Assembly: GCA_947481685.1 (NCBI GenBank)
Contig: CANKHA010000009.1
Location: forward strand, 1-64,000
From: Bradyrhizobiaceae bacterium
Lineage (GTDB): Bacteria; Pseudomonadota; Alphaproteobacteria; Rhizobiales; Xanthobacteraceae
DNA length: 64,000 nucleotides
Direction: 5' to 3'
This document shows positions 9,400-19,355 of this stretch, piece after piece. Position 1 is the first letter of the stretch; each line of letters starts with the position of its first letter. The notes below the pieces were generated by a model. The model saw only the letters and a list, made by a program, of their open reading frames with translations. It had not been told where the DNA came from and made no database searches. The position numbers and the translations under genes are program-made.

Positions 9400-10590
9400 T
9401 TATCCCTTCAGCCCGCGCGCCTTGGCCGCAGAATCGAGGAAGCCGCGCGTAATCGCCAGCAGTTCTGGCTCGTCCAGCAGGAAGGCGTCGTGACCTTTGT
9501 CGGTTGCGATCTCGGCAAAGGAGACACGCGCACCGCCGGCATTGAGCGCATGCACGATGGCGCGGGAATCCGACGTTGGGAACAGCCAGTCGCTGGTGAA
9601 GGAAACGATGCAGAAGCGCGTCTGTGATTCCTTGAACGCCTTGGCCAGCACGCCACCGTAATCCGCCGCAAGATCGAAATAGTCCATTGCACGCGTGAGA
9701 TAGAGATAGCTGTTGGCATCGAAGCGCTCGACGAACGAGCTACCCTGATGCCGCAGATAAGATTCCACTTCGAAATCGGCATCGAATGAGAATGTGGGGT
9801 TCGACCGGTCCTGCAGGCGCCGTCCGAATTTGCGATGCAATGCTGCATCCGAAAGATAGGTGATGTGCGCGCCCATGCGCGCAACAGCCAAGCCGCGGCG
9901 CGGATTGGTATCTTCCAACAGATAACGTCCCTGCTTCCATTCCGGATCGGCCATCACGGCCTGGCGTCCGACCTCATGGAACGCGATATTCTGCGCGGAA
10001 TGGCGCGTCGCGCAAGCCAGCGGCAGCGCGGCGAAGACGCGCTCCGGATAGCTCGCCGCCCATTGCAGCACCTGCATTCCGCCCATCGAACCGCCCGCCA
10101 CCGCGAACAAGGTCTCGATGCCGAGCCTGTCGAGCAGCATGGCCTGTGCACGCACCATGTCGCGGATGGTGATGACGGGAAAATCCAGACCATAAGGCTT
10201 GCCGGTCGCCGGGTTGATCGACGCCGGGCCGCTCGTCCCGAGGCAACCGCCCATGACGTTCGAACAGATGACAAAATAGCGCTCGGTATCGATCGGCCGG
10301 CCCGGGCCCACCATGATCTCCCACCAGCCCGGCTTGCCGGTGACGGGGTTCGTCGATGCCACATGATGGTCGCCGGTCAGCGCGTGACAGATCATCACCG
10401 CATTGGAGCGCTGCGCATTCAGCGTGCCATAGGTCTTGTAGGCAATCTGAAAAGGCGCGAGCTCGACACCGGCGTCGAGCTTCAATGGCTTGTCCGGACC
10501 GAAATGCGCGACGAGCGAATCTCGCGGGTTGTCCGCTTCACGCGGACTTCCCGCGGCATCCGGTGCCGGGTTGAGCTGAACGTCGGCCAT
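9400..10590 (-). CDS. metX: Homoserine O-acetyltransferase MetX
   Basis: Alpha/beta-hydrolase-fold enzyme, 396 aa, that acetylates homoserine from acetyl-CoA in methionine synthesis (some homologues use succinyl-CoA; the sequence alone does not settle this). The nucleophile elbow is GGSMGG, and the catalytic Asp and His lie in [10 protein letters not shown] and KGHDAFLLD near the end. The start ATG has AGGAAG four bases upstream. First gene of the metX-metW pair. Confidence 0.96.
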   Translation of the reverse strand: MADVQLNPAPDAAGSPREADNPRDSLVAHFGPDKPLKLDAGVELAPFQIAYKTYGTLNAQRSNAVMICHALTGDHHVASTNPVTGKPGWWEIMVGPGRPIDTERYFVICSNVMGGCLGTSGPASINPATGKPYGLDFPVITIRDMVRAQAMLLDRLGIETLFAVAGGSMGGMQVLQWAASYPERVFAALPLACATRHSAQNIAFHEVGRQAVMADPEWKQGRYLLEDTNPRRGLAVARMGAHITYLSDAALHRKFGRRLQDRSNPTFSFDADFEVESYLRHQGSSFVERFDANSYLYLTRAMDYFDLAADYGGVLAKAFKESQTRFCIVSFTSDWLFPTSDSRAIVHALNAGGARVSFAEIATDKGHDAFLLDEPELLAITRGFLDSAAKARGLKG

Positions 10591-10685
10591 AAGACTTCCT
10601 GAAATAGCGGCTTTGTCCCCGTTCGCCTATCCGCGAAACCGGGGCCGCGGGCGGCTAGCTAGGGATTGGTGGCCAAATGTGTCAA
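10591..10685 (-). promoter_or_regulatory. metX promoter candidate and leader hairpin
   Basis: On the minus strand TTGACA (10685-10680) is followed after 18 bp by TAGCTA, a weak -10. The short leader then has a stem CCCC/GGGG closing a second stem TCGC/GCGA (about 10617-10645). I looked for a SAM-II riboswitch, common ahead of alphaproteobacterial met genes, and did not find its conserved bases. Whether this hairpin regulates metX is unknown. Confidence 0.35.
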
Positions 10686-10699
10686 CGTTTTCTTTGGGG

Positions 10700-11011
10700 T
10701 TAGTCGGCCACGGACCGAATATAAGCCCAGACTTGGTTGATTTGCTCGGGGGTCAAAACACCTTCCCAGGGCGGCATTTGTCCGCCCCTGCCATCGGTCA
10801 CAATGGCATCGAACTTGGCTTTTTCATCGGGCTTAAGCGCCCTCAGGTCAGGGACGCCTCCCGAATTGGCCAGCCGCTCGCCATGACAGGGAGAGCAGTT
10901 GGTCGCATAGACCTCCGCACCCGCCGCAACGTCGGCCTTGTCCTGCCCGAAGGCCGGTTGCACCGCGCTCAGTACCAGGAGGACGGCGGCGATTTTCACA
11001 TTCTGCTGCAT
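10700..11011 (-). CDS. Small periplasmic c-type cytochrome, partner of the quinoprotein
   Basis: 103 aa: signal peptide (1-22, ending AFG), then a single class I cytochrome c domain. The heme site is CSPCH, and the axial methionine is probably in GGQMPPW. It lies just downstream of, and on the same strand as, the PQQ alcohol dehydrogenase, which fits a role as its electron acceptor. The intervening hairpin at 11034-11060 may adjust the ratio of the two proteins. Confidence 0.85.
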   Translation of the reverse strand: MQQNVKIAAVLLVLSAVQPAFGQDKADVAAGAEVYATNCSPCHGERLANSGGVPDLRALKPDEKAKFDAIVTDGRGGQMPPWEGVLTPEQINQVWAYIRSVAD

Positions 11012-11033
11012 GTCATTCCATTCCCATTGAAGA

Positions 11034-11060
11034 GGCCCCCATCCTCGCGGACGGGGGCCT
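11034..11060 (-). terminator. Intercistronic hairpin between quinoprotein and cytochrome genes
   Basis: Arms AGGCCCC (11034-11040) and GGGGCCT (11054-11060) around a 13-base loop, in the 74 bp gap. No U-tract follows on the minus strand, so partial termination or mRNA processing is likelier than a full stop. Confidence 0.45.
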
Positions 11061-11085
11061 AACCGAATTAGCCCTGCATCAATCC

Positions 11086-12849
11086 TTACGGCAGAGCGAA
11101 TACGACCACCGAGTTATGCCCGCGCACCGCCTGAGGCATTGTATCCTTGGTGAGGAGCAGCGGGCCGGCCGTTACCGACTGACCTTCTCCGGTGAAGATC
11201 ATCACATACTGTTTGCCCTTCACCGCGTAGGTGATGGTGCTCGTCACCACCGGCCCACCAACAATGCCCTCCCATAGAACCTTGCCGTCGTCGGCATCGA
11301 GCGCGCGGAAGCGGCGATTCTGATCGCCCCAAAACATCAGGTCGCCTGCGGTGACCAATGCTGAACCGGAACTCGCCTGCGGCTGTGAAAGGAGGAGCTT
11401 CATTTCACCGGTGGCGATGTCGATCTTGCCGATGTTCATATATTTGGCCGGATCAGAACCGGGCCGGATGATGCCTTTGCGTGGACCCCAACCTGCTTTC
11501 GTCTTCATGTTCGCCGTCATGGTCAGGCACTGATCCTGGAACGGCACGTAAAGCGAATTTTTGCCGGGGTGATAGGCGATGGCCCACAGGCCGCGGGTGT
11601 TGTGGTAACAGCCCATGATGCTGTCGCCGTCCTTCCAGAACACCTTGTCCTTGTTGAGACTGGTGAGGCCGGTTTTCACGTCAATGTGGTTCATGTTGAT
11701 GTCGGGCACGTCATAGGGGAATGGACGGGCCCACAAGAACTTGCCCGTGCCCTGCTCTACGACAAACATGCCGCCGCCTTCGGCAACGGTAACGATCACG
11801 TCGCGCTCTTCACCCGCTTTGACATCCGGACTGATCCACTTCGCGTGCTTCGGATCGGGATTCATTTTGGTGCGAAGCAGGATGCGTTCGTGATTGTGAT
11901 CGGCATCCCAGTCGTCGCCGGGTAACTCCTGATAATACCAGACGAGCTTGCCGGTATTGATATCCAGCGCGACCGTGGAATCGGCGTAGAGCTCGACAGG
12001 CGCCGTCAGTGGAACTGCATCCGCCTTGCCGTTATGCCGCGTCAGCCGGGTGTAGGGGTTCGGATTGGCGATACCCCAGTAAGTGACCTTGCGCTTCGGA
12101 TCGTATGAACCGGGCAAACCCCAGGGACCCGCTGCGCGCTGATCCACCGGCACGTCGCCCCAGGTGTCACCGCCCGGCTCTCCGGGCGCAGCAGTGGTGT
12201 AGAATTTCCAGAGTTCTTTTCCGGTCTTGGCATCGAGCGCCGAGATGAAGCAATTCTCGCGCTTGCCCTGTTCGCAGGTGCGGTTGGAAAGCACCTTGCC
12301 ATCTGCGACCAGGATGCCGCCGGCGGTCTGTCCGCCATAGCTGGCTTGGGTTTCCCAGCGCACCTTTCCTGTGACGGCATCGAGCGCCACGATGAAGCCA
12401 TCGGGCGCAGCGAAATAGATCATGTCCTCATAGATGCCGAGACTCTTGCTGCGCGCCGAGCCCGCATTCAGCCCTTTGTATTCGCGCGCATATTCCCAGA
12501 TCAGGTCGCCGTTGGTTGCATCCAGCGCCTGGATCGATGCTCCGGGCGCATTGATATACATGACGCCGTTATAGACGATGGGTGTGGATTCCTGCGTTCC
12601 GTTGCCCAATCCGCGCGTCCAGGCCATGCGCAACTGGCCGACATTGCTCTTGTTGATCTGATTGAGTGGACTGAAGCGCTGCTCGTCGAACGTGCGGCTG
12701 AGCATGAGCCAGTCGGCAGGATTAGGATTTTCGAGCACCGCATCGGTAACCGGCTTGAAATCGGTGATCTTGGGTGCGGTCTGGGCAAAAACTTGCGTGG
12801 CAAAAACGCTGGCGACTGCGAGAACCACGCAGGATGAAATCCTAGCCAT
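11086..12849 (-). CDS. PQQ-dependent alcohol dehydrogenase (quinoprotein), possibly lanthanide type
   Basis: Periplasmic eight-bladed beta-propeller dehydrogenase, 587 aa, with signal peptide (1-22, AFAQ) and GGGGAGGA upstream of the ATG. Tryptophan-docking-type repeats such as ALDATNGDLIWEY and ALDINTGKLVWYY are spread along the chain. The catalytic region reads GDDWDADH: D315 aligns with the catalytic base, and the residue two positions on is also Asp (D317), the hallmark of lanthanide-using enzymes. The vicinal Cys-Cys of classical methanol dehydrogenases is absent; C192 and C200 may form another disulfide. No mxa accessory or pqq genes are in the window. Substrate unknown, likely an alcohol. 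Confidence 0.85.
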   Translation of the reverse strand: MARISSCVVLAVASVFATQVFAQTAPKITDFKPVTDAVLENPNPADWLMLSRTFDEQRFSPLNQINKSNVGQLRMAWTRGLGNGTQESTPIVYNGVMYINAPGASIQALDATNGDLIWEYAREYKGLNAGSARSKSLGIYEDMIYFAAPDGFIVALDAVTGKVRWETQASYGGQTAGGILVADGKVLSNRTCEQGKRENCFISALDAKTGKELWKFYTTAAPGEPGGDTWGDVPVDQRAAGPWGLPGSYDPKRKVTYWGIANPNPYTRLTRHNGKADAVPLTAPVELYADSTVALDINTGKLVWYYQELPGDDWDADHNHERILLRTKMNPDPKHAKWISPDVKAGEERDVIVTVAEGGGMFVVEQGTGKFLWARPFPYDVPDINMNHIDVKTGLTSLNKDKVFWKDGDSIMGCYHNTRGLWAIAYHPGKNSLYVPFQDQCLTMTANMKTKAGWGPRKGIIRPGSDPAKYMNIGKIDIATGEMKLLLSQPQASSGSALVTAGDLMFWGDQNRRFRALDADDGKVLWEGIVGGPVVTSTITYAVKGKQYVMIFTGEGQSVTAGPLLLTKDTMPQAVRGHNSVVVFALP

Positions 12850-12954
12850 TCATATCCTCCCCTTAAGTTTTTTGTTTCCGAACGCTACGCCTTCCGCACG
12901 CTGGTTGTAAACCGCTGGGACACACGAGAGCGACGACGGCCGCCAAATAAATCT

Positions 12955-12983
12955 TTGATTTTACATCGCTATAAACCTATCAT
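12955..12983 (+). promoter_or_regulatory. Promoter of the chorismate mutase-hisC-tyrA operon
   Basis: TTGATT (12955-12960), a 17 bp spacer, then TATCAT (12978-12983), about 90 bp ahead of the chorismate mutase start. The region is AT-richer than its surroundings. It lies between divergent genes; the quinoprotein promoter must lie on the other strand nearby. Confidence 0.6.
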
Positions 12984-13075
12984 CCGCTTGACCTTGTGCT
13001 CGGCCTTGTGCCGGGCATGAATGTCTTGAACGCCCTTATTTTTAGAGAGAAGGCCTGCGGATTAGGCCCTGAACC

Positions 13076-13927
13076 ATGCCGGATAAACTTCCCACCGATC
13101 CATCGCTTGTCGCGTTGCGCGCAGAGATCGATCACATCGACGAGACCATGCACGGGCTGCTGATGCAGCGCGGCGAGATCATCGATCGGTTGATCTCGGT
13201 GAAGAAGACGCAGGAGGTGGGCTCAGCGTTCCGGCCCGCGCGCGAGGCGGAAATGATGCGCCGGCTGGTCGATCGGCATCACGGCATTTTGCCGCTCGAT
13301 ACCGCCGAGGGCATCTGGCGCGTCATCATTTCCGCTTTCACCTATGTACAGATGCCGTTTTCCCTGCACGCGGACCTCACCGACGACAGCGCGGCGATGC
13401 GCGATTCCGCGCGATTCCATTTCGGCTTCACGGTGCCGTTCGTCGCGCATATGGGCGCGGCCGGCGTCGTTGCCGCCGTGTCGGAATCCCGAGGGGATCT
13501 TGGCCTTGTCCATGCGCAGTCCGGCGACAGCGCCTGGTGGACAGCGTTGGAGTTCGACAGCGCGCCGAAGATTATTGCACGGCTTCCTTTCATTGACCGC
13601 GACGACCATCCGGCCGCCCTGCCGGTGTTCGTGATCTCGCGGATCGCGGCCGATGCCATGGTGTCCGAGGTCGCAGTCTGGAGTCTGCGTGTTGAAGGTT
13701 GGGGATCGAAGGCCGCCAAGGCGGTTTCGCAACTGGCCGAGGTGATCGCCGTTCCGGATGACGCCTCGGACGATGCGGCGGTTCTGATTTCGGTGCCGCA
13801 GGGATCGAGCTACGAGAAGGTCGCCGAGGCCATCGTTAACGCTGGCGGATCCATCCGCTCATCCGCCCTCGTCGGCAGCCACGCAACCCGCTATACCCTT
13901 CCGGCCGCCGGCGCCCGGACCGTTTAG
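13076..13927 (+). CDS. Chorismate mutase (AroQ type) with C-terminal extension
   Basis: 283 aa. The first about 95 residues are an all-helical AroQ chorismate mutase domain ([23 protein letters not shown] at about 43), converting chorismate to prephenate. The remaining about 185 residues lack a recognisable prephenate dehydratase active site but resemble its ACT-like/periplasmic-binding folds; this longer form is common in Rhizobiales. It is the first gene of an operon with an aminotransferase and a prephenate/arogenate dehydrogenase, so it commits flux to tyrosine. Confidence 0.85.
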   Translation: MPDKLPTDPSLVALRAEIDHIDETMHGLLMQRGEIIDRLISVKKTQEVGSAFRPAREAEMMRRLVDRHHGILPLDTAEGIWRVIISAFTYVQMPFSLHADLTDDSAAMRDSARFHFGFTVPFVAHMGAAGVVAAVSESRGDLGLVHAQSGDSAWWTALEFDSAPKIIARLPFIDRDDHPAALPVFVISRIAADAMVSEVAVWSLRVEGWGSKAAKAVSQLAEVIAVPDDASDDAAVLISVPQGSSYEKVAEAIVNAGGSIRSSALVGSHATRYTLPAAGARTV

Positions 13928-13958
13928 TCGGGCGCTGATCGTTTTTCCGGAGTCCGAA

Positions 13959-15065
13959 ATGTCAGATGAGGAGCGCCCGCAACCGCGTCCAGGCGTGCTT
14001 TCGATCGAGGCCTATGTGCCCGGTAAAAGCGCAGCGCCGGGTGCCGCGCGGGTTTTCAAACTGTCCGCCAACGAGACGCCGCTTGGGCCTAGCCCGCGCG
14101 CGATCGAAGCCTATCGCGGCGCGGCGGAGCATCTGCACGACTACCCCGAAGGCACCGCGCGGAAATTGCGCGAAGCCATTGGCCGCAACTTCGGCCTCGA
14201 TCCCGCCCGCATCGTTTGCGGCGCTGGTTCGGACGATCTGCTGAATTTGCTGGCGCAGGCTTATCTCGCGCCCGGCGACGAGGCGATCTACACCGCGCAT
14301 GGCTTCCGTATCTATCCAATTTTCACGCTGGCCGCCGGTGGCAAGCCGGTGCTCGCGGCTGAGAAGAATTACACCGCGGACGTGGACTCGATCCTCGCCA
14401 AGGTGACGGATCGCACGCGCATCGTGTTTCTCGCAAACCCGAACAACCCGACAGGCACTTACATGCCATTCGACGAGGTCAAGCGCCTGCATCGCGCGCT
14501 TTCGCCCAAGGTCTTGCTCGTGCTCGATGCCGCCTACGCGGAATATGTCCGGCGCAACGATTACGAATCCGGCATCGAACTGGTGGCGACGACAAATAAC
14601 ACCGTGATGACGCGGACCTTCTCCAAGATCCACGGCCTCGCCGCCTTGCGGCTTGGCTGGATGTATGGCCCTGCCCACGTCGTGGATGCGGTCAACCGCA
14701 TCCGCGGGCCGTTCAACGTCAACACGCCGGCGATGCTTGCCGGCATCGCCTCGATGGAAGACGCCGGCCACCTGGAGACTTCGCGCGCACACAACGCACA
14801 CTGGCTGCCGTGGCTGACGGAAGAGATCGGCAAGCTCGGGCTGCAGGTGACGCCGAGCGTCGCCAATTTCCTCTTGATCCACTTCCCCAAGACCACAGGC
14901 CGCACGTCGAAAGCCGCCGATGCTTTCCTCACGTCCCGCGGGCTGATCCTGCGCGAGGTGTCGAGCTATGATTTGCCTGATGCCTTGCGCCTCACCATCG
15001 GCACCGAGGAAGCCAACCGGCTGGTCGTCGCGGCGCTGACCGAATTCATGGGAAGCAAGGCGTGA
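13959..15065 (+). CDS. hisC: Histidinol-phosphate/aromatic aminotransferase
   Basis: PLP-dependent fold-type I transferase, 368 aa. The PLP lysine is in TFSKIHGLA (K223), and the NPNNPTGTY and DAAYAEY motifs are present. GGAG lies seven bases before the ATG. Sequence alone gives HisC; placement between chorismate mutase and prephenate dehydrogenase, away from other his genes, suggests its main job is transaminating prephenate or phenylpyruvate-type acids. It overlaps the next gene by 4 bp (GTGA), so translation is coupled. Confidence 0.9.
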   Translation: MSDEERPQPRPGVLSIEAYVPGKSAAPGAARVFKLSANETPLGPSPRAIEAYRGAAEHLHDYPEGTARKLREAIGRNFGLDPARIVCGAGSDDLLNLLAQAYLAPGDEAIYTAHGFRIYPIFTLAAGGKPVLAAEKNYTADVDSILAKVTDRTRIVFLANPNNPTGTYMPFDEVKRLHRALSPKVLLVLDAAYAEYVRRNDYESGIELVATTNNTVMTRTFSKIHGLAALRLGWMYGPAHVVDAVNRIRGPFNVNTPAMLAGIASMEDAGHLETSRAHNAHWLPWLTEEIGKLGLQVTPSVANFLLIHFPKTTGRTSKAADAFLTSRGLILREVSSYDLPDALRLTIGTEEANRLVVAALTEFMGSKA

Positions 15066-16006
15066 GTGATATCCTGTTCAACCGCCTTGCAATCATCGGC
15101 CCCGGCCTGATCGGCTCCTCCGTCATGCGCGGCGCGAAGGCGCAGGGCTTGGTGAAAACCGTCGTCGCCACCGCACGCTCCCCGGAGACCCGTGCGCGCG
15201 TGAAGGAACTCGGCATTGCCGACGTGGTGACCGACACCAATGCCGACGCGGTGAAGGATGCAGACCTGGTGATCGTTTGCATTCCTGTCGGCGCCAGCGG
15301 CGCAGTGGCGAAAGAGATTGGTCCGAACCTCAAGCCCGGCTGCATCGTCTCCGACGTCGGCTCTGTGAAGGGCGCCGTGCTGCGCGATATGGCGCCGCAC
15401 CTGCCAAAAGGCGTGCATTTCATTCCGGGACATCCGGTGGCCGGCACTGAATATTCCGGTCCCGATGCTGGCTTTGCCGAGCTGTTCGTCAACCGCTGGT
15501 GCATCCTGACGCCGCCAGCCGATGCCGATCCCGAAGCTGTGAAAAAGCTCACAACCTTCTGGCAAGCCCTTGGCGCCAATGTCGAGTGCATGCCGGCCGA
15601 CCATCATGATCTGGTGCTTGGCATCACCAGCCATCTCCCGCATCTGATTGCCTACACCATTGTCGGCACCGCCGATGAGCTCTCCGAAGTGACCCGCTCG
15701 GAAGTGTTGAAATTCTCCGCCGGCGGCTTCCGCGATTTCACCCGCATCGCCGCGTCCGACCCGACGATGTGGCGCGACATCTTCATTGCCAACAAGGATG
15801 CGGTGCTGGAAATGCTCGGGCGCTTCAACGAAGACCTGTCATCGCTGACCCGCGCGATGCGCAGCGGCGACGGCGACGCGTTGTTCAAACACTTCGAGCG
15901 CACACGCGCGATCCGCAAAGGCATCGTGGATATCGGACAGGATGCGGCGGCGCCGGATTTCGGCCGCCCGCATCCGCATCTCGAAGACAGCGACAAGAAG
16001 AATTAA
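15062..16006 (+). CDS. tyrA: Prephenate/arogenate dehydrogenase
   Basis: NAD(P)-dependent oxidative decarboxylase of tyrosine synthesis, 314 aa. The start is GTG, overlapping the hisC stop. The N-terminal Rossmann motif is GPGLIGSS. The sequences SDVGSVKG and [11 protein letters not shown] are family signatures, and a helical C-terminal dimerisation domain follows. No ACT domain, so no built-in tyrosine feedback is visible. Its TAA stop overlaps the stop of the convergent DUF2125 gene within a shared TTAA. Confidence 0.92.
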   Translation: MSDILFNRLAIIGPGLIGSSVMRGAKAQGLVKTVVATARSPETRARVKELGIADVVTDTNADAVKDADLVIVCIPVGASGAVAKEIGPNLKPGCIVSDVGSVKGAVLRDMAPHLPKGVHFIPGHPVAGTEYSGPDAGFAELFVNRWCILTPPADADPEAVKKLTTFWQALGANVECMPADHHDLVLGITSHLPHLIAYTIVGTADELSEVTRSEVLKFSAGGFRDFTRIAASDPTMWRDIFIANKDAVLEMLGRFNEDLSSLTRAMRSGDGDALFKHFERTRAIRKGIVDIGQDAAAPDFGRPHPHLEDSDKKN

Positions 16007-17130
16007 AATAGCGGATTGATGTTTCCGACCGGCAGATTGCCGAGGAACATGGCGCCTTCGCTGATCCGGAGCGGCAGCACCACGGCGCGCCGGCCTTCCA
16101 GTTGCGTCTGTTCGCCGAGCAGGCCGATGCCGGCGGCAATGCCGGTGGCCGCATTGTCACGCGCGACGTTGCCCAATCCCGGCATGAAACGGTCGAGCGT
16201 ACCGGCGAGACGATCGATTTTTCCGCCAGGCGCGACCAGCTTGTCCAGGCCGAAGGCCGGCAACAGCCGGTCGAGACCGGCCACGGTGATCAGCAACTGG
16301 CCTTCCAGATGGCCGGTTTTGGTAAGCTCAAGCGAGCCGGTTGCCAGCGCAATAGACTCGCCCTGTTGTGCGCGCGCGTGAGTGATATCGATGCGGCCGC
16401 CGAGGGCATACATTTCCCGGAAGCGTTCCGACCATGGCCGCGGAGAAAAATCCTTCAGCCCGCGCAGCGTGAAGGTGATGTCGGCGTCAAACTTCTTGGC
16501 CGTCAGCGGATTGATAGTCGGCGCGGTCGCATTGTCCAGTTTCAGCACGAGGTCGATCACCGGATTGTCGGTGGCGGACCCCTGAACGATGCGGCCGTTG
16601 ACTTCAGCGCGCCTTGCGTCGAACAACTTCTCACTGCCCGAAGCCGTAACGCGTTCAAAACTCGGCCTTTCGATCCCGATGGAAACGCGTTCGGGCGAGA
16701 TCGGCACGCCGCGCACGCTCGTGCTCATGGCGCTCCAGTTGGCGATAAATGCCGGACGTCCCAACCCGTCCGCCAGGGTGAGCGGGCCTTCGAATTGGCT
16801 GGTCAGCAATGTCGGATTATAGATCTGCCCGGAGACGACCATCCCCTTGGTCTGGACAAAGACCGTCGGTCGTTCGCTGTGCCATTCCATGGATGCGGGA
16901 GAACAGCGCACGTCGATCCGGAACGGAAAGCCGGTGACGTCCGCCGAACCACAGCTGTAAATACGGCCCGTGCGGGACTCGCGATCAAACCAGCCCTGCA
17001 AGGTTTCTTGCGTGACATGGGAGGCGCGATACCACAGCGCCGTCCATGCGACGGCAACCACGATCAGGCCGAGAAATGGCACAATAAGCGGCCAGGTCCG
17101 GCGGCGCCGTATGCGGACGGGGCGTTCCAT
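16003..17130 (-). CDS. DUF2125 domain-containing membrane-anchored protein
   Basis: 375 aa. A short basic N-terminus (RRRRTW) and one membrane segment (about 13-32) are followed by a large periplasmic DUF2125 domain containing CGSADVTGFPFRIDVRC, whose two cysteines could pair. The family is widespread in alphaproteobacteria and has no assigned function; the fold resembles bridge-like or AsmA-type envelope proteins only by general pattern. It is convergent with tyrA and shares 4 bp with it. Confidence 0.8.
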   Translation of the reverse strand: MERPVRIRRRRTWPLIVPFLGLIVVAVAWTALWYRASHVTQETLQGWFDRESRTGRIYSCGSADVTGFPFRIDVRCSPASMEWHSERPTVFVQTKGMVVSGQIYNPTLLTSQFEGPLTLADGLGRPAFIANWSAMSTSVRGVPISPERVSIGIERPSFERVTASGSEKLFDARRAEVNGRIVQGSATDNPVIDLVLKLDNATAPTINPLTAKKFDADITFTLRGLKDFSPRPWSERFREMYALGGRIDITHARAQQGESIALATGSLELTKTGHLEGQLLITVAGLDRLLPAFGLDKLVAPGGKIDRLAGTLDRFMPGLGNVARDNAATGIAAGIGLLGEQTQLEGRRAVVLPLRISEGAMFLGNLPVGNINPLF

Positions 17131-17255
17131 AACGAGTCTCTTTTCAAGCGAAAGCGGCCGGAAGTCCAGAGCGTTGCCTTGGTTTATGGTGCCTGTTAGG
17201 CGAAAGGCTGTCGTAGCCCCATTTCAGGCTGCAAAACACTCGTAACGATTGCGCG

Positions 17256-17831
17256 ATGGACCCAAGCACCCCCGAAAATGCTGCAGGAGACCTCTGGGTT
17301 TTCGCCTACGGCTCGCTGATGTGGCGCCCTGGATTCGATTTCGTCGAGCGCTTGCCTGCCCGCGTGCTCGGCGCTCACCGGTCGCTTTGTGTCCTGTCAT
17401 ATATTCATCGTGGAACGCCGGAGCGTCCCGGGCTGGTGCTGGGCCTCGATCGCGGCGGTACCTGCCGCGGCATCGCCTACCGGGTGAGGGCATCCCGGCG
17501 CAATGACACCCTCGCCTATCTCCGCGAACGCGAGCAGGGCACCGCAGTTTATCGGGAATGCATGCGCTCGGTTTGGCTATCGAGCGAGCCGGAGCGTCAG
17601 GTCGCAGCGCTTTGCTATGTGGTGGATCGCGATCATCCCCAATATGCCGGACGGATGTCGCTGGAAGATCAGCTGCGGCACGTGCGCCAGGGCCACGGCC
17701 GTTCCGGGCCGAACCGCGATTACGTGATTTCCACCGTGAGCGAGCTGGAGGCGCTCGGCTTCCGCGACGCGAACCTGCATTTGCTTGTCCAACGCCTCAA
17801 GGGCGCGCACGAGCCTCCGCCCGCGCCATGA
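17256..17831 (+). CDS. ChaC-like gamma-glutamylcyclotransferase
   Basis: 191 aa. It has the GGCT fold signature VFAYGSLMWRPGF at the N-terminus and the acidic region YLREREQG..VYRE that carries the catalytic glutamate in ChaC proteins. The predicted reaction is glutathione to 5-oxoproline plus Cys-Gly. No clear ribosome binding site precedes the ATG. The last 35 bp overlap, tail to tail, with the acyltransferase gene on the other strand. Confidence 0.87.
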   Translation: MDPSTPENAAGDLWVFAYGSLMWRPGFDFVERLPARVLGAHRSLCVLSYIHRGTPERPGLVLGLDRGGTCRGIAYRVRASRRNDTLAYLREREQGTAVYRECMRSVWLSSEPERQVAALCYVVDRDHPQYAGRMSLEDQLRHVRQGHGRSGPNRDYVISTVSELEALGFRDANLHLLVQRLKGAHEPPPAP

Positions 17832-18549
17832 TCTCAGCAGCACCCTCCTCGACCAATTGGGCCGAAGCGGTTTCGATGACGTACTGCAGGCGCGCCATGA
17901 ATTCCGTCTTCTCCAGACCGGGGGGGATGGGATCGCACACCTGCAACACCACCGTGCCGGGATAGCGGCGGAACGAACGGCGCGGCCAGAACAACCCGGA
18001 ATTCAACGCGATCGGCACGCAGGGCACGCCGGTCTCGGCGTAAAGATAAGCGACGCCGTATTTGTATTTTGGCTCCGCGCCGGGTGGTCGCCGCGTGCCT
18101 TCGGGGAAAATGATGATCTGCCGGCCGCGATCGACTTCCGCCTTGGCGCGCTCCGTCATCGCCGCAAGCGCCGGCCCACGCGCGCCGCGGTTGACCGGAA
18201 CCATTCCTGCCTTCCACAAGCACCAGCCAAACAGCGGTATCCACATCAGCTCGCGTTTGAGGATGAAGGTGGGCTCGTCGACAAAAGGCAGGAGCGCGAA
18301 AGTCTCCCAGATCGATTGATGCTTTGACGCAACGATCAATCCGCCCCGTGGAATTTTCTCCAGTCCGCGGAAGTCTGCCTTAACGCCGCAGATAACGCGC
18401 AGCAGCCAAAAATTGCTCCGTGCCCAGGCGCGCGCCACCCCGAGGAGATAACGATAGGGCAGCAGCAGCGTCGGCATCGCCACGATAAGGTAGGCGGTGA
18501 GATTGAGATAAAAGACGATGTTGAAGATAACGGACCGGACGATCACCAA
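17797..18549 (-). CDS. plsC: 1-acyl-sn-glycerol-3-phosphate acyltransferase
   Basis: Inner-membrane enzyme of phosphatidic acid synthesis, 250 aa. Membrane segment at about 8-30; acyltransferase block I is KHQSIWE (HX4E, where most members have HX4D), and block III is FPEGTRR. The likely start is TTG at 18549, with AGGA nine bases upstream; the next codon is GTG and could serve instead. It follows the YdcF gene on the same strand with a 57 bp gap. Confidence 0.9.
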   Translation of the reverse strand: MVIVRSVIFNIVFYLNLTAYLIVAMPTLLLPYRYLLGVARAWARSNFWLLRVICGVKADFRGLEKIPRGGLIVASKHQSIWETFALLPFVDEPTFILKRELMWIPLFGWCLWKAGMVPVNRGARGPALAAMTERAKAEVDRGRQIIIFPEGTRRPPGAEPKYKYGVAYLYAETGVPCVPIALNSGLFWPRRSFRRYPGTVVLQVCDPIPPGLEKTEFMARLQYVIETASAQLVEEGAAEIMARAEARARP

Positions 18550-18606
18550 GGCGGTAAATCCTATGATCCGATGCTCAGGCGCAAATCGGAAAAACGGTTG
18601 GTGCGG

Positions 18607-19287
18607 TCACGTTCTGACGGGATCGAGCCGCATGCGGATGCTGGCCACGATGTACTTCACATACTCGGAAAATAAAAGCTTCGCGGTGGCAAAACTCGAC
18701 CACCATGGCTCCGCCCGCAGCCTTTCGGTTACGACCGGAAAGGGCACAAGCTCGACGCCTGGAAGCTGATGCTCCAGCTCAGCGAGCGCGCGTGGCATGT
18801 GATAGGACGATGTCACCACAATCAGCGACTTGAAACCCTGCGCCCGTGTCCAGCGCCTGGTGCCGATGGCGTTGCCGAGTGTGTTGACCGCCGTGCGGTC
18901 GAGATCCACGCAGCAGGCCGACAGCCGCTCATATTCCGGGAGCACACGCGAAATCTCGTTTGAATCCGTAGCGGGATAGACGCCGGTGATCAGCAATCTT
19001 TTTCCGCGTTTCGATGCGAGCAGTTCGAAGGCGTCATTCACCCGCGACGAGCCCCCGGTCAGCACCACGATGCCGTCGGCATTCCGCGTGAGCGGCACTT
19101 CCTTGCTGGAGACCTGGGTTATGAACCAGAGAAATCCAAGCGGAATGGCAATCGCGACAATCAGCGCGATCCACGCCGCCGCGCGGCTGAGTGTTGAAAA
19201 AACGCGCGCGACAAAGCTGCGCCGGGGTACTTCTACCCGCCGCACCGGCGTTTCGCCTTGGCTGTTGCTGGACTGCACGACGAACAT
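18607..19287 (-). CDS. YdcF/SanA/ElyC family membrane protein (DUF218)
   Basis: 226 aa. One N-terminal membrane segment (about 35-57), then a periplasmic DUF218 domain with ADGIVVLTGGSSR, LLITG and VVTSSYHMPRA signatures. SanA/ElyC relatives affect envelope integrity and peptidoglycan precursor or lipid carrier handling; the exact substrate is unknown. GAGAGG precedes the ATG. It lies between plsC and ftsX, all on the minus strand, which fits a role in envelope assembly. Confidence 0.85.
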   Translation of the reverse strand: MFVVQSSNSQGETPVRRVEVPRRSFVARVFSTLSRAAAWIALIVAIAIPLGFLWFITQVSSKEVPLTRNADGIVVLTGGSSRVNDAFELLASKRGKRLLITGVYPATDSNEISRVLPEYERLSACCVDLDRTAVNTLGNAIGTRRWTRAQGFKSLIVVTSSYHMPRALAELEHQLPGVELVPFPVVTERLRAEPWWSSFATAKLLFSEYVKYIVASIRMRLDPVRT

Positions 19288-19355
19288 TCGCCTCTCATCC
19301 CATTCTTATCATACAGCAAAACAGGGTTCCGATTCCAATCCGGCATACGGTAAAG

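Noticed and set aside
10591-10700. SAM-II riboswitch ahead of metX
   Set aside because: The conserved core bases and pseudoknot partners were not found; only a simple hairpin is there.
10700-12849. Methanol dehydrogenase (mxa/xox) operon
   Set aside because: No mxaI, mxaG or xoxJ; the protein lacks the vicinal Cys pair; a more general alcohol dehydrogenase call is safer.
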